Below are positions 1 to 5,787 of a DNA stretch of 7,037 nucleotides, in pieces. The position numbers and the translations under genes are program-made. Under the pieces are notes generated by a model that had not been told where the DNA came from, did not search any database, and saw only the letters and a list, made by a program, of their open reading frames with translations. The number at the start of each line of letters is the position of its first letter. Position 1 is the first letter of the stretch. The DNA is from Spirochaetaceae bacterium (GTDB taxonomy: Bacteria > Spirochaetota > Spirochaetia > DSM-27196 > SKKC01), in assembly GCA_003554375.1 (NCBI GenBank), contig PWGF01000524.1, forward strand, positions 1 to 7,037. The letters are read 5' to 3'.

Positions 1-178
1 CGGTGAGTCGGCGGTTGACCAGGCTTGCCGCGGGCAGACTCGTTAACTCCTCGAACACCCGGTTCACTTCCAGAAACTCATAATCAGCCGGTCGGCCGAT
101 CTCGTCCAGGATGACGCGACAATGAGCATAGCCAAACGGCGCACTCTGCAACAAGTTGCGGCAATGGTCGGTATCCAC
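1..178 (-). CDS. PAS-domain sensor protein, N-terminal fragment (runs off left edge)
   Basis: The first 59 codons of a minus-strand gene are visible; the rest lies beyond base 1. The start is GTG at 178-176. An in-frame TAG lies two codons upstream (184-182), so no earlier start is possible, and a GAGGTG Shine-Dalgarno-like run sits about 9 nt upstream. The translation begins MDTDHCRNLLQSAPFGYA and continues with R-x-I-L-D-E-x-G-R-P-x-D-Y-E-F-L-E-V-N and F-E-E-L-T. This is the characteristic first half of a PAS fold: an N-cap helix, a paired strand, then the 'DYEFLEVN..FEELTGL' segment. No signal peptide or membrane segment precedes the PAS domain, so the visible part is cytoplasmic. PAS domains of this type commonly head histidine kinases or GGDEF/EAL proteins; which one applies here cannot be seen. 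It follows the methyltransferase gene by 101 bp on the same strand and could be cotranscribed with it. Confidence 0.72.
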   Translation of the reverse strand, partial: MDTDHCRNLLQSAPFGYAHCRVILDEIGRPADYEFLEVNRVFEELTSLPAASLVNRRLT

Positions 179-267
179 GGGCTACTTCACCTCAGTCTCC
201 GCTCTCGTGTTGGTACCGTTCCGCCTTGACGTTCCATCTACCGGCTTAACTTACTGAGATATCACGC

Positions 268-299
268 GAAAACAAACAGTCACGAGGCGGCAAGCGCCT
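268..299 (-). terminator. possible weak intrinsic terminator after the methyltransferase gene
   Basis: On the minus strand the last codons of the methyltransferase gene contain AGGCG-CTTGC-CGCCT (plus coordinates 285-299), a 5-bp stem with a 5-nt loop. A T-rich tract, TTTGTTTT, follows at about 276-268. The gap between stem and T-tract (about 8 nt) is longer than ideal and the stem overlaps coding sequence, so this is a weak candidate. If real, it would separate the GGDEF/methyltransferase transcript from the downstream PAS gene. Confidence 0.25.
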
Positions 300-1041
300 T
301 CGTCGCAACGAAAACCCGTAGAGGATACTCGCCTCCTGCCATGACGTATGCGCCATACAAGTCCGGTGCAGCGACCTCGTGCACTTCCAAGTCCCACTCG
401 GCCAATCTCTCTGAGAAGGTCGAGCGCGAAAAGAGCGACAGGACGTGACGGTCCGTATAGATGTCGAGCTCTCCGCCGCGCCTAATCAGAAACACGAACG
501 TCGCTTCGTACTGTGTCGCCTCCGAGTCCAAAATGTAGTTGTTCTCGAACTGCACCACTTCTATTTCGTCCCGGCTTCCGGTATAGACGAAGTTGTTGTC
601 CTGGAACTCCTCCCGGAGATGAGCTACCACCAATAAGACCCCGCCCGGATTGAGATGCTCGTAAGCGGTTCGAAATGCCTGGCGGAGCTCCGACTCATTC
701 TGCATGTAGGAGATCGAATCCGGGATGACCACCGCGTCGAACCGGTCATCAAGCCGCACCGTTCGCATATCTCCCTCCCGGTAGCGCACCTCGGGGTTGA
801 GGCCGCGCGCGACCTCAAGCATCCCCGGGCTGATATCCACGCCGGTAACGGCAAACTCGCGCTTAAAGGCATAGTCGTTGATCCCCGCGCCGCATCCCAG
901 GTGCAACAGCGATTCCAGCTCGCGCGTTGTATACCGCCGCAGTAGAGCGATATAGCACCTAGTCTCCTCGTCAAACTCCTCCGGCGGCGCCAGGATCGGG
1001 TCCACCCAAGCCAGCTCCGAGTAACACAACCAATCTCCCAT
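280..1041 (-). CDS. class I SAM-dependent methyltransferase
   Basis: A 253-residue cytoplasmic protein with a complete Rossmann-type methyltransferase core. Motif I is LLHLGCGAG (residues 45-53; glycines 49, 51 and 53 bind SAM), with His47 where most families have Asp. The ribose-binding acidic residue is Asp69 in VTGVDIS. GDM (90-92) is the adenine-contacting motif, followed by FDAVVIPDSISYM (101-113) and the L-N-P-G-G-V-L-L strand (130-137). Residues 150-253 form a mixed beta-rich C-terminal region that normally completes the fold and helps define the substrate. The open frame extends upstream to 1239, but that part overlaps the GGDEF gene and reads as Arg-rich nonsense. The ATG at 1041 has an AGGAGG site 6 nt away, which fixes the start. 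The substrate cannot be read from the sequence. The gene lies 29 bp after the GGDEF gene on the same strand, so cotranscription is likely. No membrane or export signal is visible. Confidence 0.88.
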   Translation of the reverse strand: MGDWLCYSELAWVDPILAPPEEFDEETRCYIALLRRYTTRELESLLHLGCGAGINDYAFKREFAVTGVDISPGMLEVARGLNPEVRYREGDMRTVRLDDRFDAVVIPDSISYMQNESELRQAFRTAYEHLNPGGVLLVVAHLREEFQDNNFVYTGSRDEIEVVQFENNYILDSEATQYEATFVFLIRRGGELDIYTDRHVLSLFSRSTFSERLAEWDLEVHEVAAPDLYGAYVMAGGEYPLRVFVATKALAAS

Positions 1042-1047
1042 GAAGCG

Positions 1048-1053
1048 CCTCCT
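1048..1053 (-). promoter_or_regulatory. ribosome binding site of the methyltransferase gene
   Basis: On the minus strand AGGAGG occurs 6 nt before the ATG at 1041. It is a perfect Shine-Dalgarno match in the short gap between the two genes, and it rules in the 1041 start over the longer frame beginning at 1239. Confidence 0.85.
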
Positions 1054-1070
1054 GATCCGCTGTCCTCCAG

Positions 1071-2252
1071 CTATAATGCTTCGCCTTCGCGGTCGTGACG
1101 GACAACACAGTCTTTCCCGGAATGCTTTGCGAGATAGAGCCGCTCGTCCGCCCGTTCCAGAAGACGATCGGAGTCCCCGACATCCTCGACGAGCTCGGCA
1201 ATACCGGCGCTGATCGTTACACTTATCTCGTGTTCCCACGCAAGCGCAGCGATCTTCCGCCGAACTCGCTCCATGATCTTCAGCGCCTGCTCCGGATCCG
1301 TATCAGGAAGCACGATGACAAACTCGTCACCCCCGAAACGAGCTAACACGTCATCCCTCCGCAGGCCTTCACCGATCGCATTCCCCACGCGCGCCAGCAC
1401 TATGTCCCCGAAAGCATGCCCGTACGTGTCGTTTAACTGTTTGAAGTCGTCCACATCGACAAGCACCACCGCAAGGCTTCTCTCGTTCCCGCGGGAGCGC
1501 TCCACCGCCCGCTCGAGATACTCCGTCAAGAAGAGCCGGTTGTACGAGCCGGTGAGCTCATCGGTGATGGCCAGCTCGCGAAGCCGCCGTTCCTCTGCCT
1601 GGAGCCGACGGTTTTTCTCTTGAATCTCGTCATTCCGCGCACGAAGCGTCAGAAGGTACTCCTCGGCCCTCTCCCGCTCACGGACATAGCTGTCCACCAG
1701 TGATGCCAGAAGCAAACCGTTGGCAACCAGAACTACCGACAACCCGAACGCCAGGTCGGCGTACCGTGCCTGAAGCGAGTCGTAGGGCAATACCATATGG
1801 GGTAGGTGGTACTCCACAAGGAAGAGCACCCACGTTACCCCGATGAACAGAGCAAGAACGACGATTCTTCGCACCCCGGTCAGGAGTAGTGCTATAATGC
1901 CGGTGTTGAAGACGAAGTAGTACGGGATGCTCCCACCGCTTCCCGCGTTTATGAGCCACATCGTCGGAAAGAAGACGACGCTCAGCATGAGAACCGTCAG
2001 AAGCGCGGGAGTATCGTAGCGAACGCGGGAAAACGAGTAGAAATAGATTGCCGTGGTGGCAATACCACAGGCCGCGGTGATAACGACGGTCACCGGCGGC
2101 AGACCGATGACGAAGTTCATGATCGCCGCCGAAAAGGACATGAATATTCCTACCAGAAGGATGACGTTGAATACGCGATGTCGAAGCGTGAAAACATCCG
2201 GGCTACCGATCAATCGCGCCGCAAATCCGGCCTTACTTTCACAGTTTTTCAT
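1071..2252 (-). CDS. membrane-bound GGDEF diguanylate cyclase with six-TM sensor
   Basis: A 393-residue inner-membrane enzyme predicted to condense two GTP into c-di-GMP. From this start, about six hydrophobic segments occupy residues 27-50, 54-73, 82-102, 111-125, 129-149 and 165-188. A charged, coiled-coil-like stretch rich in Arg/Glu (about 191-227) then links to the GGDEF domain (about 228-388). Its landmarks are D-E-L-T-G-x-x-N-R at 231-239, the metal ligand Asp266 in VDVDDF, N274-D275, and an intact GGDEF at 307-311. R298-x-x-D301 stands at the standard spacing for the inhibitory I-site, so both catalysis and product inhibition should be present. An upstream in-frame ATG at 2282 exists, but it lies inside the predicted -10 element. 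The ATG at 2252 has GGAG 6 nt upstream and is preferred. The signal sensed by the membrane part is unknown. The methyltransferase follows after 29 bp. Confidence 0.9.
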   Translation of the reverse strand: MKNCESKAGFAARLIGSPDVFTLRHRVFNVILLVGIFMSFSAAIMNFVIGLPPVTVVITAACGIATTAIYFYSFSRVRYDTPALLTVLMLSVVFFPTMWLINAGSGGSIPYYFVFNTGIIALLLTGVRRIVVLALFIGVTWVLFLVEYHLPHMVLPYDSLQARYADLAFGLSVVLVANGLLLASLVDSYVRERERAEEYLLTLRARNDEIQEKNRRLQAEERRLRELAITDELTGSYNRLFLTEYLERAVERSRGNERSLAVVLVDVDDFKQLNDTYGHAFGDIVLARVGNAIGEGLRRDDVLARFGGDEFVIVLPDTDPEQALKIMERVRRKIAALAWEHEISVTISAGIAELVEDVGDSDRLLERADERLYLAKHSGKDCVVRHDREGEAL

Positions 2253-2280
2253 TTCCGCTCCGTCCGTAACGTTCCGTTCC

Positions 2281-2310
2281 ATTATATTCGCGGAGATGGA
2301 CTCGCTGCAA
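2281..2310 (-). promoter_or_regulatory. predicted sigma70 promoter of the GGDEF-methyltransferase unit
   Basis: On the minus strand a perfect TATAAT (2286-2281) is preceded, with an 18-bp spacer, by TTGCAG (2310-2305), a half-match to the -35 consensus. Transcription would begin near 2274. That gives a leader of about 22 nt with GGAG at 2262-2259 in front of the ATG at 2252. The plus strand reads TATATT over the same AT-rich core (2283-2288), so the element might also fire toward the PHP gene. Confidence 0.6.
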
Positions 2311-2390
2311 CGAAGAATCCCCGACGCCTATCGGGCGAGCTCGCCGGCCGAAGCGCGTGCCGGCATAGAGCCGGAAACCGGCCGCCTTCC

Positions 2391-3554
2391 ATGGCGAGCG
2401 CGCTCTTGGCGTCGCTCATGCTGCTGGCTGCGCTCCCGCATGCCGGGTGCCGGGGCGCCGGCACTCCGGCACCGCCGGCGACGGAGGAGCGTATGACAGA
2501 CGAGCTTATGACACCCACAGACCACATCAGCCGGACGCCGGCAGGCGATAGTGGCAACCCGCTTCCGCGCCCCACGATCGAGCTGGACAACCCGTACGCC
2601 GGCGTAGACTTGAAATCGGTCGGGCATCACCGTGCCAACCTCCATACCCACACCACCGAGAGCGACGGCCTCCACCATCCGGCAAACGTTATCGACCGCT
2701 ACCGCGAGGCGGGCTACACCATCCTATCACTCACCGATCACAACACCGTCACCTGGCCGTGGGAAGCATACGGCCGGAACCCCGAGGAGCTCGGGATGCT
2801 TCCCATACAGGGAAACGAGATCTCGGACACGCACCATATCGGGAGCTACTTCTCGGACTACGATATCGACGGGAGAAACTACCGCCCGGTTATCGCCGCG
2901 CTCTTCCAGCGGCGGGCCGACATCACGGAGGAGGAGGTCTTTCGTGAGATCGGCCGGAAGGACGGCCTCGCAGTTTTCTTCCATCCGGGCCGCTACGAGC
3001 TTCCCGCGGAGTACTACCTCCCCTACTACCGGAGGCACGATCACCTCATCGGCCTGGAGGTCGTGAACCAACGCGATCGCTTTCCGCGGGATCGCCGGCT
3101 CTGGGATGAGATCCTCTCGGCACTGATGCCGGAGCGACCGATTTGGGGCTTTGCGAACGACGACTTCCACTGGTTTCGGCACTTCGGCAATGCCTACAAC
3201 ACATTCCCTCTCCAGGACCTCTCGGAAGAGCCGTTCCGAGACGCCATGGAGAAAGGCCGTTTCACCTTCTCCTACGGAGCGGACGCTCCCCGGATCGAAG
3301 CGATACGCCTGGACTCGGAGGCCGGTACGCTCACGGTGGAAGCACGCGGTTACCAAGTCGTGACATGGATCTCCGAAGGCCTCCGCATCCACGAGGGAAG
3401 CGTGCTCCCCTTCCGGCAGGTTCCCCACGTAGGCTCATACGTCCGGGCTGAGCTACACGGCCCCGGTGGCATCACGTACACCAACCCGTTCGGCGTCCGG
3501 GAGCCAAGGAGCCGCGATCAGCAAGATCAAGAAACGGACAACCGGCCGGAGTAG
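2391..3554 (+). CDS. PHP-domain metallohydrolase (CehA/McbA-like), possibly exported
   Basis: 387 residues from this start. The PHP fold is evident from its metal-binding motifs in order: L-H-T-H-T (His85, His87), Asp92, L-T-D-H-N-T (Asp116, His117), G-N-E-I-S (Glu143), F-F-H-P-G-R (His198) and N-D-D-F-H (Asp258, His260). These trinuclear-metal enzymes hydrolyse phosphoesters or related bonds; the substrate here is unknown. After the catalytic part, residues about 298-370 look beta-rich and may form an accessory sandwich. Starting at the ATG at 2391 gives a hydrophobic N-terminus (LLASLMLLAALPHAGC) followed by a Gly/Ala/Pro/Thr linker. This resembles a secretory or lipoprotein signal, but the lipobox is poor (His at -3) and no positive n-region or good ribosome site precedes it. 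The ATG at 2493 has a strong GGAGGAG site and would give a 353-residue cytoplasmic form. The frame is also open back to 2178, which overlaps the divergent gene and is unlikely. The function call is firm; the start is not. Confidence 0.85.
   Translation: MASALLASLMLLAALPHAGCRGAGTPAPPATEERMTDELMTPTDHISRTPAGDSGNPLPRPTIELDNPYAGVDLKSVGHHRANLHTHTTESDGLHHPANVIDRYREAGYTILSLTDHNTVTWPWEAYGRNPEELGMLPIQGNEISDTHHIGSYFSDYDIDGRNYRPVIAALFQRRADITEEEVFREIGRKDGLAVFFHPGRYELPAEYYLPYYRRHDHLIGLEVVNQRDRFPRDRRLWDEILSALMPERPIWGFANDDFHWFRHFGNAYNTFPLQDLSEEPFRDAMEKGRFTFSYGADAPRIEAIRLDSEAGTLTVEARGYQVVTWISEGLRIHEGSVLPFRQVPHVGSYVRAELHGPGGITYTNPFGVREPRSRDQQDQETDNRPE
2483..2489 (+). promoter_or_regulatory. strong Shine-Dalgarno within the PHP frame (alternative start)
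   Basis: GGAGGAG lies 3 nt before an in-frame ATG at 2493; counted from GGAGG the spacing is 5 nt. It may mark the true or a secondary translation start of the PHP protein, or simply encode Glu-Glu. The same ATG overlaps the TGA (2494-2496) of a 66-codon open frame that starts at 2296, forming an ATGA junction. Confidence 0.4.
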
Positions 3555-3674
3555 CAGCGCCGAGCACCCTTCGCCACTACTCTGCCCTTGGTGATCCCTA
3601 AAGCGCCACACGGAGCGCACAGTCCTCGGCTCACGTTTACCTCGCTTTTCTTAAGCCCGACCGCACAGGCCCCA

Positions 3675-3691
3675 AACGGCGCACAGCCGTT
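3675..3691. repeat. 6-bp inverted repeat over the -35 region of the reductase promoter
   Basis: AACGGC (3675-3680), a 5-nt spacer and GCCGTT (3686-3691) form a perfect inverted repeat. It ends 11 bp before the -10 hexamer and covers the place where a -35 element would sit. It could be an operator for a dimeric regulator or a small hairpin ending the PHP transcript; no T-run follows directly. The rest of the 3555-3714 gap shows no other clear element. Confidence 0.4.
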
Positions 3692-3699
3692 GCCGCTCT

Positions 3700-3708
3700 T
3701 GTTATAAT
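3700..3708 (+). promoter_or_regulatory. extended -10 promoter of the aldo/keto reductase gene
   Basis: TGT directly followed by TATAAT (3703-3708) is a perfect extended -10 element. No recognisable -35 lies 16-18 bp upstream, which extended -10 promoters tolerate. With the usual 6-nt discriminator, transcription starts at 3715, the A of the ATG. No Shine-Dalgarno precedes that ATG, so the mRNA is predicted to be leaderless. Confidence 0.65.
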
Positions 3709-3714
3709 CTCGGT

Positions 3715-4779
3715 ATGGGTGTTCACAAAGACAGCAGCCAATCGCGTCGCACATTCCTTAAGGGATTGGGCATTGCCGCCGCCGGGGCGGCGCTCGGACG
3801 ACTCCTTCCGTTCTTCGGCCCGGCGCGCTCGGCGTACGCAGACTCAGGTCACACGGGCGGAGACCGCGGCCTGGGCGACGAGGGCGCCTCCGAAAACCTC
3901 GCCGGCAACCAAGGGGAAAACGGCAACCGCCAAGGCGAGCTCCCTAAGCGCGCCCTCGGGAAGACGGGCTTCCAAGTGGGGCTCGTAAGCCTCGGTGGTG
4001 AAGCAACCGTGGAGCGCGCCGATCGTCGTGACGAGGCAGTCGAGATCGTCAATCGAGCGATAGACCTCGGGGTGAACTACATCGACACCTCGCCCCGCTA
4101 CGGCAACGGCGCCAGCGAACGCAACATCGGTGAAGTCATGCGGACGCGTCGCGACGAGGTCTTCCTCGCCACCAAAACCCACGAACGCACCTACGACGGC
4201 ACCATGCGACTCGTCGAGGAAAGCCTCGAGCGCCTCAAAACCGACCGGCTCGATCTCTACCAGCTGCACAACATCCGATTGGACAGCGATCTGGACCAGG
4301 TTTTCGCGCGGGACGGGGCCGTCCGCGCGCTCGAGCGCCTCAAGGACGAAAGCGTGGTGGACCACATCGGCATCACCGGCCACCGAGACCCCGCGGTGCT
4401 CCTCCGCGGAATTCGGGAACGCGAGTTCGACACAATCCTCATGTCGCTCAACGCCGGAGACGCCTACTACAAGCCCTTCCAGGAGGAGCTTCTGGAAACG
4501 GCCCTCCAGAAGGAGCTCGGGATCATCGCCATGAAGGTTACCGCGGTGGATCGAATCTTCCGCGAAGGCGGGATCACCTCCATGGAGGACGCCCTCGGCT
4601 ACGTGCTCTCGCTTCCGGTGAGTACCGCCATCATCGGGATCTCAAACGTTCGAGAGCTCGAGGAGAATGCGCGGATTGCTCGAGCTTTCGATTTGTTCTC
4701 CCGGGACCGGATGCGCGAGGTAGAGGAGCTCGTGGCCCCGTACGAACGCGAAGCGAACTTCTTCAAGCACTACTGGTAG
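3715..4779 (+). CDS. Tat-exported aldo/keto reductase
   Basis: 354 residues. The N-terminus has a textbook twin-arginine signal: S10-R-R-T-F-L-K16, a weakly hydrophobic Ala/Gly/Leu stretch (17-32) and a likely A40-Y-A42 cleavage site. A Gly/Asn/Asp-rich linker (about 43-78) leads to an AKR TIM barrel (79-354). The catalytic tetrad is complete: Asp124 and Tyr129 in YIDTSPRYG, Lys154 in ATKTH and His185 in YQLHN. IIGISNVRELEEN (306-318) fits the NADP-phosphate-binding strand and helix. The family reduces aldehydes and ketones with NAD(P)H. Export through Tat implies folding around its cofactor in the cytoplasm first; the substrate is unknown. The protein contains no cysteine, so it is not of the Fe-S type found among some exported AKR-like proteins. 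There is no other in-frame start before the signal. It has its own promoter and faces the second GGDEF gene tail to tail. Confidence 0.92.
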   Translation: MGVHKDSSQSRRTFLKGLGIAAAGAALGRLLPFFGPARSAYADSGHTGGDRGLGDEGASENLAGNQGENGNRQGELPKRALGKTGFQVGLVSLGGEATVERADRRDEAVEIVNRAIDLGVNYIDTSPRYGNGASERNIGEVMRTRRDEVFLATKTHERTYDGTMRLVEESLERLKTDRLDLYQLHNIRLDSDLDQVFARDGAVRALERLKDESVVDHIGITGHRDPAVLLRGIREREFDTILMSLNAGDAYYKPFQEELLETALQKELGIIAMKVTAVDRIFREGGITSMEDALGYVLSLPVSTAIIGISNVRELEENARIARAFDLFSRDRMREVEELVAPYEREANFFKHYW

Positions 4780-4804
4780 CACGTGTAGCAAGGCAAACAC
4801 GTGC
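4779..4804. terminator. 8-bp inverted repeat between convergent genes, possible bidirectional terminator
   Basis: GCACGTGT (4779-4786) and ACACGTGC (4797-4804) are perfect inverted copies separated by 10 nt. They begin at the last base of the reductase stop codon. On the opposite strand the hairpin lies 16 nt after the GGDEF stop. Its position between convergent ends fits a shared terminator. The absence of a U-tract on either strand argues against a standard rho-independent one. Each arm contains the palindrome CACGTG, so a protein-binding role is an alternative. Confidence 0.45.
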
Positions 4805-4820
4805 CCGGCGCCCCGGCTTC

Positions 4821-5717
4821 CTATCGATCGAAGAACTCGAACTGTATGCCCTCGGATTCCAGGGCCACGCCGTCTTTCCCCTGCCCCTTCACTTGGTAGA
4901 GAGCCCGGTCGGCCTCGTCCACGAGATTGGCGCCGCTCTTCCCCCGGGTCAGCTCGCTCCCGCCGATACTGACGGTGACTGTGGTCTCCGCAAGCCCCTC
5001 CACCACCGAACGTACGTTACCGAGCGCTTCATGGATACGCCGCGCAAGCCGCAAAGCTTCCGATGCCCTGGTTTCGGGTAAGATCACGGCAAACTCGTCT
5101 CCACCGTACCGTCCTACGAAATCCGCCTGTCTCACCGTTGCCCGAATCGCCTCCGCACTGGCGCGCAGAAGGCGATCTCCCTCCTGATGCCCGTGACGGT
5201 CATTGAAGCCTTTGAAATCGTCGAGATCGATCATCAGGAAGGTCAACGGACGCCCATAGCGGTAAGCACGCTCCCCTTCTCTTCCGAGCAGCTCCATCGT
5301 ATTACTCTGATCCAGTAGCCCGGTAAGCCCATCGCGCACCGCATTGCGATGTTTGGCGGCCAGGACCGAGCCGAAGGCAATCGCGATCAACAGGTTGAAC
5401 CCGCCACCCACGATGTAAGTGTCCACTAGCGGAAAGCCGATGTTCCAGAACAGCGTATCGGCAACCCAGGTGAGAAGCACGGTGTATACGGCAGCGAGAA
5501 CACCCCACCGCTGAAAACCGAGGATAGTAGCGACGATCACGAACGTCAGATTCAGCGTTGCAGCAACTGTGGGAGTGACCATCGGGAAGACAACAGCCAT
5601 CACCACCGCCATCCCGGCCACGTAGAAGCCGTAGCGCGATCTCCCGGGACGCGAACGGCGCTGCCCAAACAGCGACGGCGCGGCCGTGGCACTCCTGCGA
5701 AGGTTAGCTCCTTTCAC
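4821..5717 (-). CDS. membrane-bound GGDEF diguanylate cyclase, short four-TM form
   Basis: 298 residues. A basic N-terminal tail (1-29, rich in Arg) precedes about four hydrophobic segments (30-50, 53-69, 71-90, 103-121). A short junction then leads to a GGDEF domain (about 128-290) with D-x-L-T-G-L (129-134), Asp164 in IDLDDF, N172-D173 and an intact GGDEF at 205-209. R196-x-x-D199 is the inhibitory site at the standard spacing. It should synthesise c-di-GMP at the inner membrane and be product-inhibited. The sensor half differs clearly from that of the GGDEF protein at 1071-2252, so the two are unlikely to be a recent tandem duplication. The start is GTG at 5717-5715. An in-frame TGA lies upstream with no other start between, and a GAGGT site sits about 10 nt away, a rather long spacing. 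It has its own promoter at 5787-5815. Confidence 0.9.
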   Translation of the reverse strand: MKGANLRRSATAAPSLFGQRRSRPGRSRYGFYVAGMAVVMAVVFPMVTPTVAATLNLTFVIVATILGFQRWGVLAAVYTVLLTWVADTLFWNIGFPLVDTYIVGGGFNLLIAIAFGSVLAAKHRNAVRDGLTGLLDQSNTMELLGREGERAYRYGRPLTFLMIDLDDFKGFNDRHGHQEGDRLLRASAEAIRATVRQADFVGRYGGDEFAVILPETRASEALRLARRIHEALGNVRSVVEGLAETTVTVSIGGSELTRGKSGANLVDEADRALYQVKGQGKDGVALESEGIQFEFFDR

Positions 5718-5773
5718 CTCGTCAGATACCTCACTCCCCCCGTCTGTTCCTCATGGTTCTTGTCAGGTTAGCC

Positions 5774-5787
5774 TGAGCGCACGCTCA
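5774..5787. promoter_or_regulatory. operator-like palindrome at the predicted start of GGDEF transcription
   Basis: TGAGCG-CA-CGCTCA has perfect 6-bp arms. It touches the -10 hexamer and covers the expected transcription start near 5780. A second, overlapping short inverted repeat, TCAGG-TTAG-CCTGA (5763-5776), lies immediately downstream and would form a small hairpin at the 5' end of the leader. The position suits a repressor site. Confidence 0.4.

Noticed and set aside
226..254. TTGACG -35-like hexamer on the plus strand in the left gap
   Set aside because: No acceptable -10 lies 16-18 bp downstream and no plus-strand gene follows.
1072..1077. TATAAT on the plus strand at the GGDEF-methyltransferase junction
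   Set aside because: It has no -35, no TG extension and no plus-strand gene downstream; it coincides with the codons and stop at the end of the GGDEF gene.
1042..1239. N-terminal 66-residue extension of the methyltransferase
   Set aside because: It overlaps the GGDEF coding sequence, is Arg-rich with no methyltransferase similarity, and the ATG at 1041 has a perfect ribosome site.
2178..2390. Long N-terminal extension of the PHP protein from ATG 2178
   Set aside because: It overlaps the start and promoter of the divergent GGDEF gene and contains no recognisable domain.
3527..3754. Cysteine-rich minus-strand frame of 75 codons across the PHP-reductase gap
   Set aside because: It overlaps the reductase promoter and Tat signal in antisense and its AAGGA is directly against the ATG with no spacing. 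The cysteines look like a by-product of GC-rich sequence.
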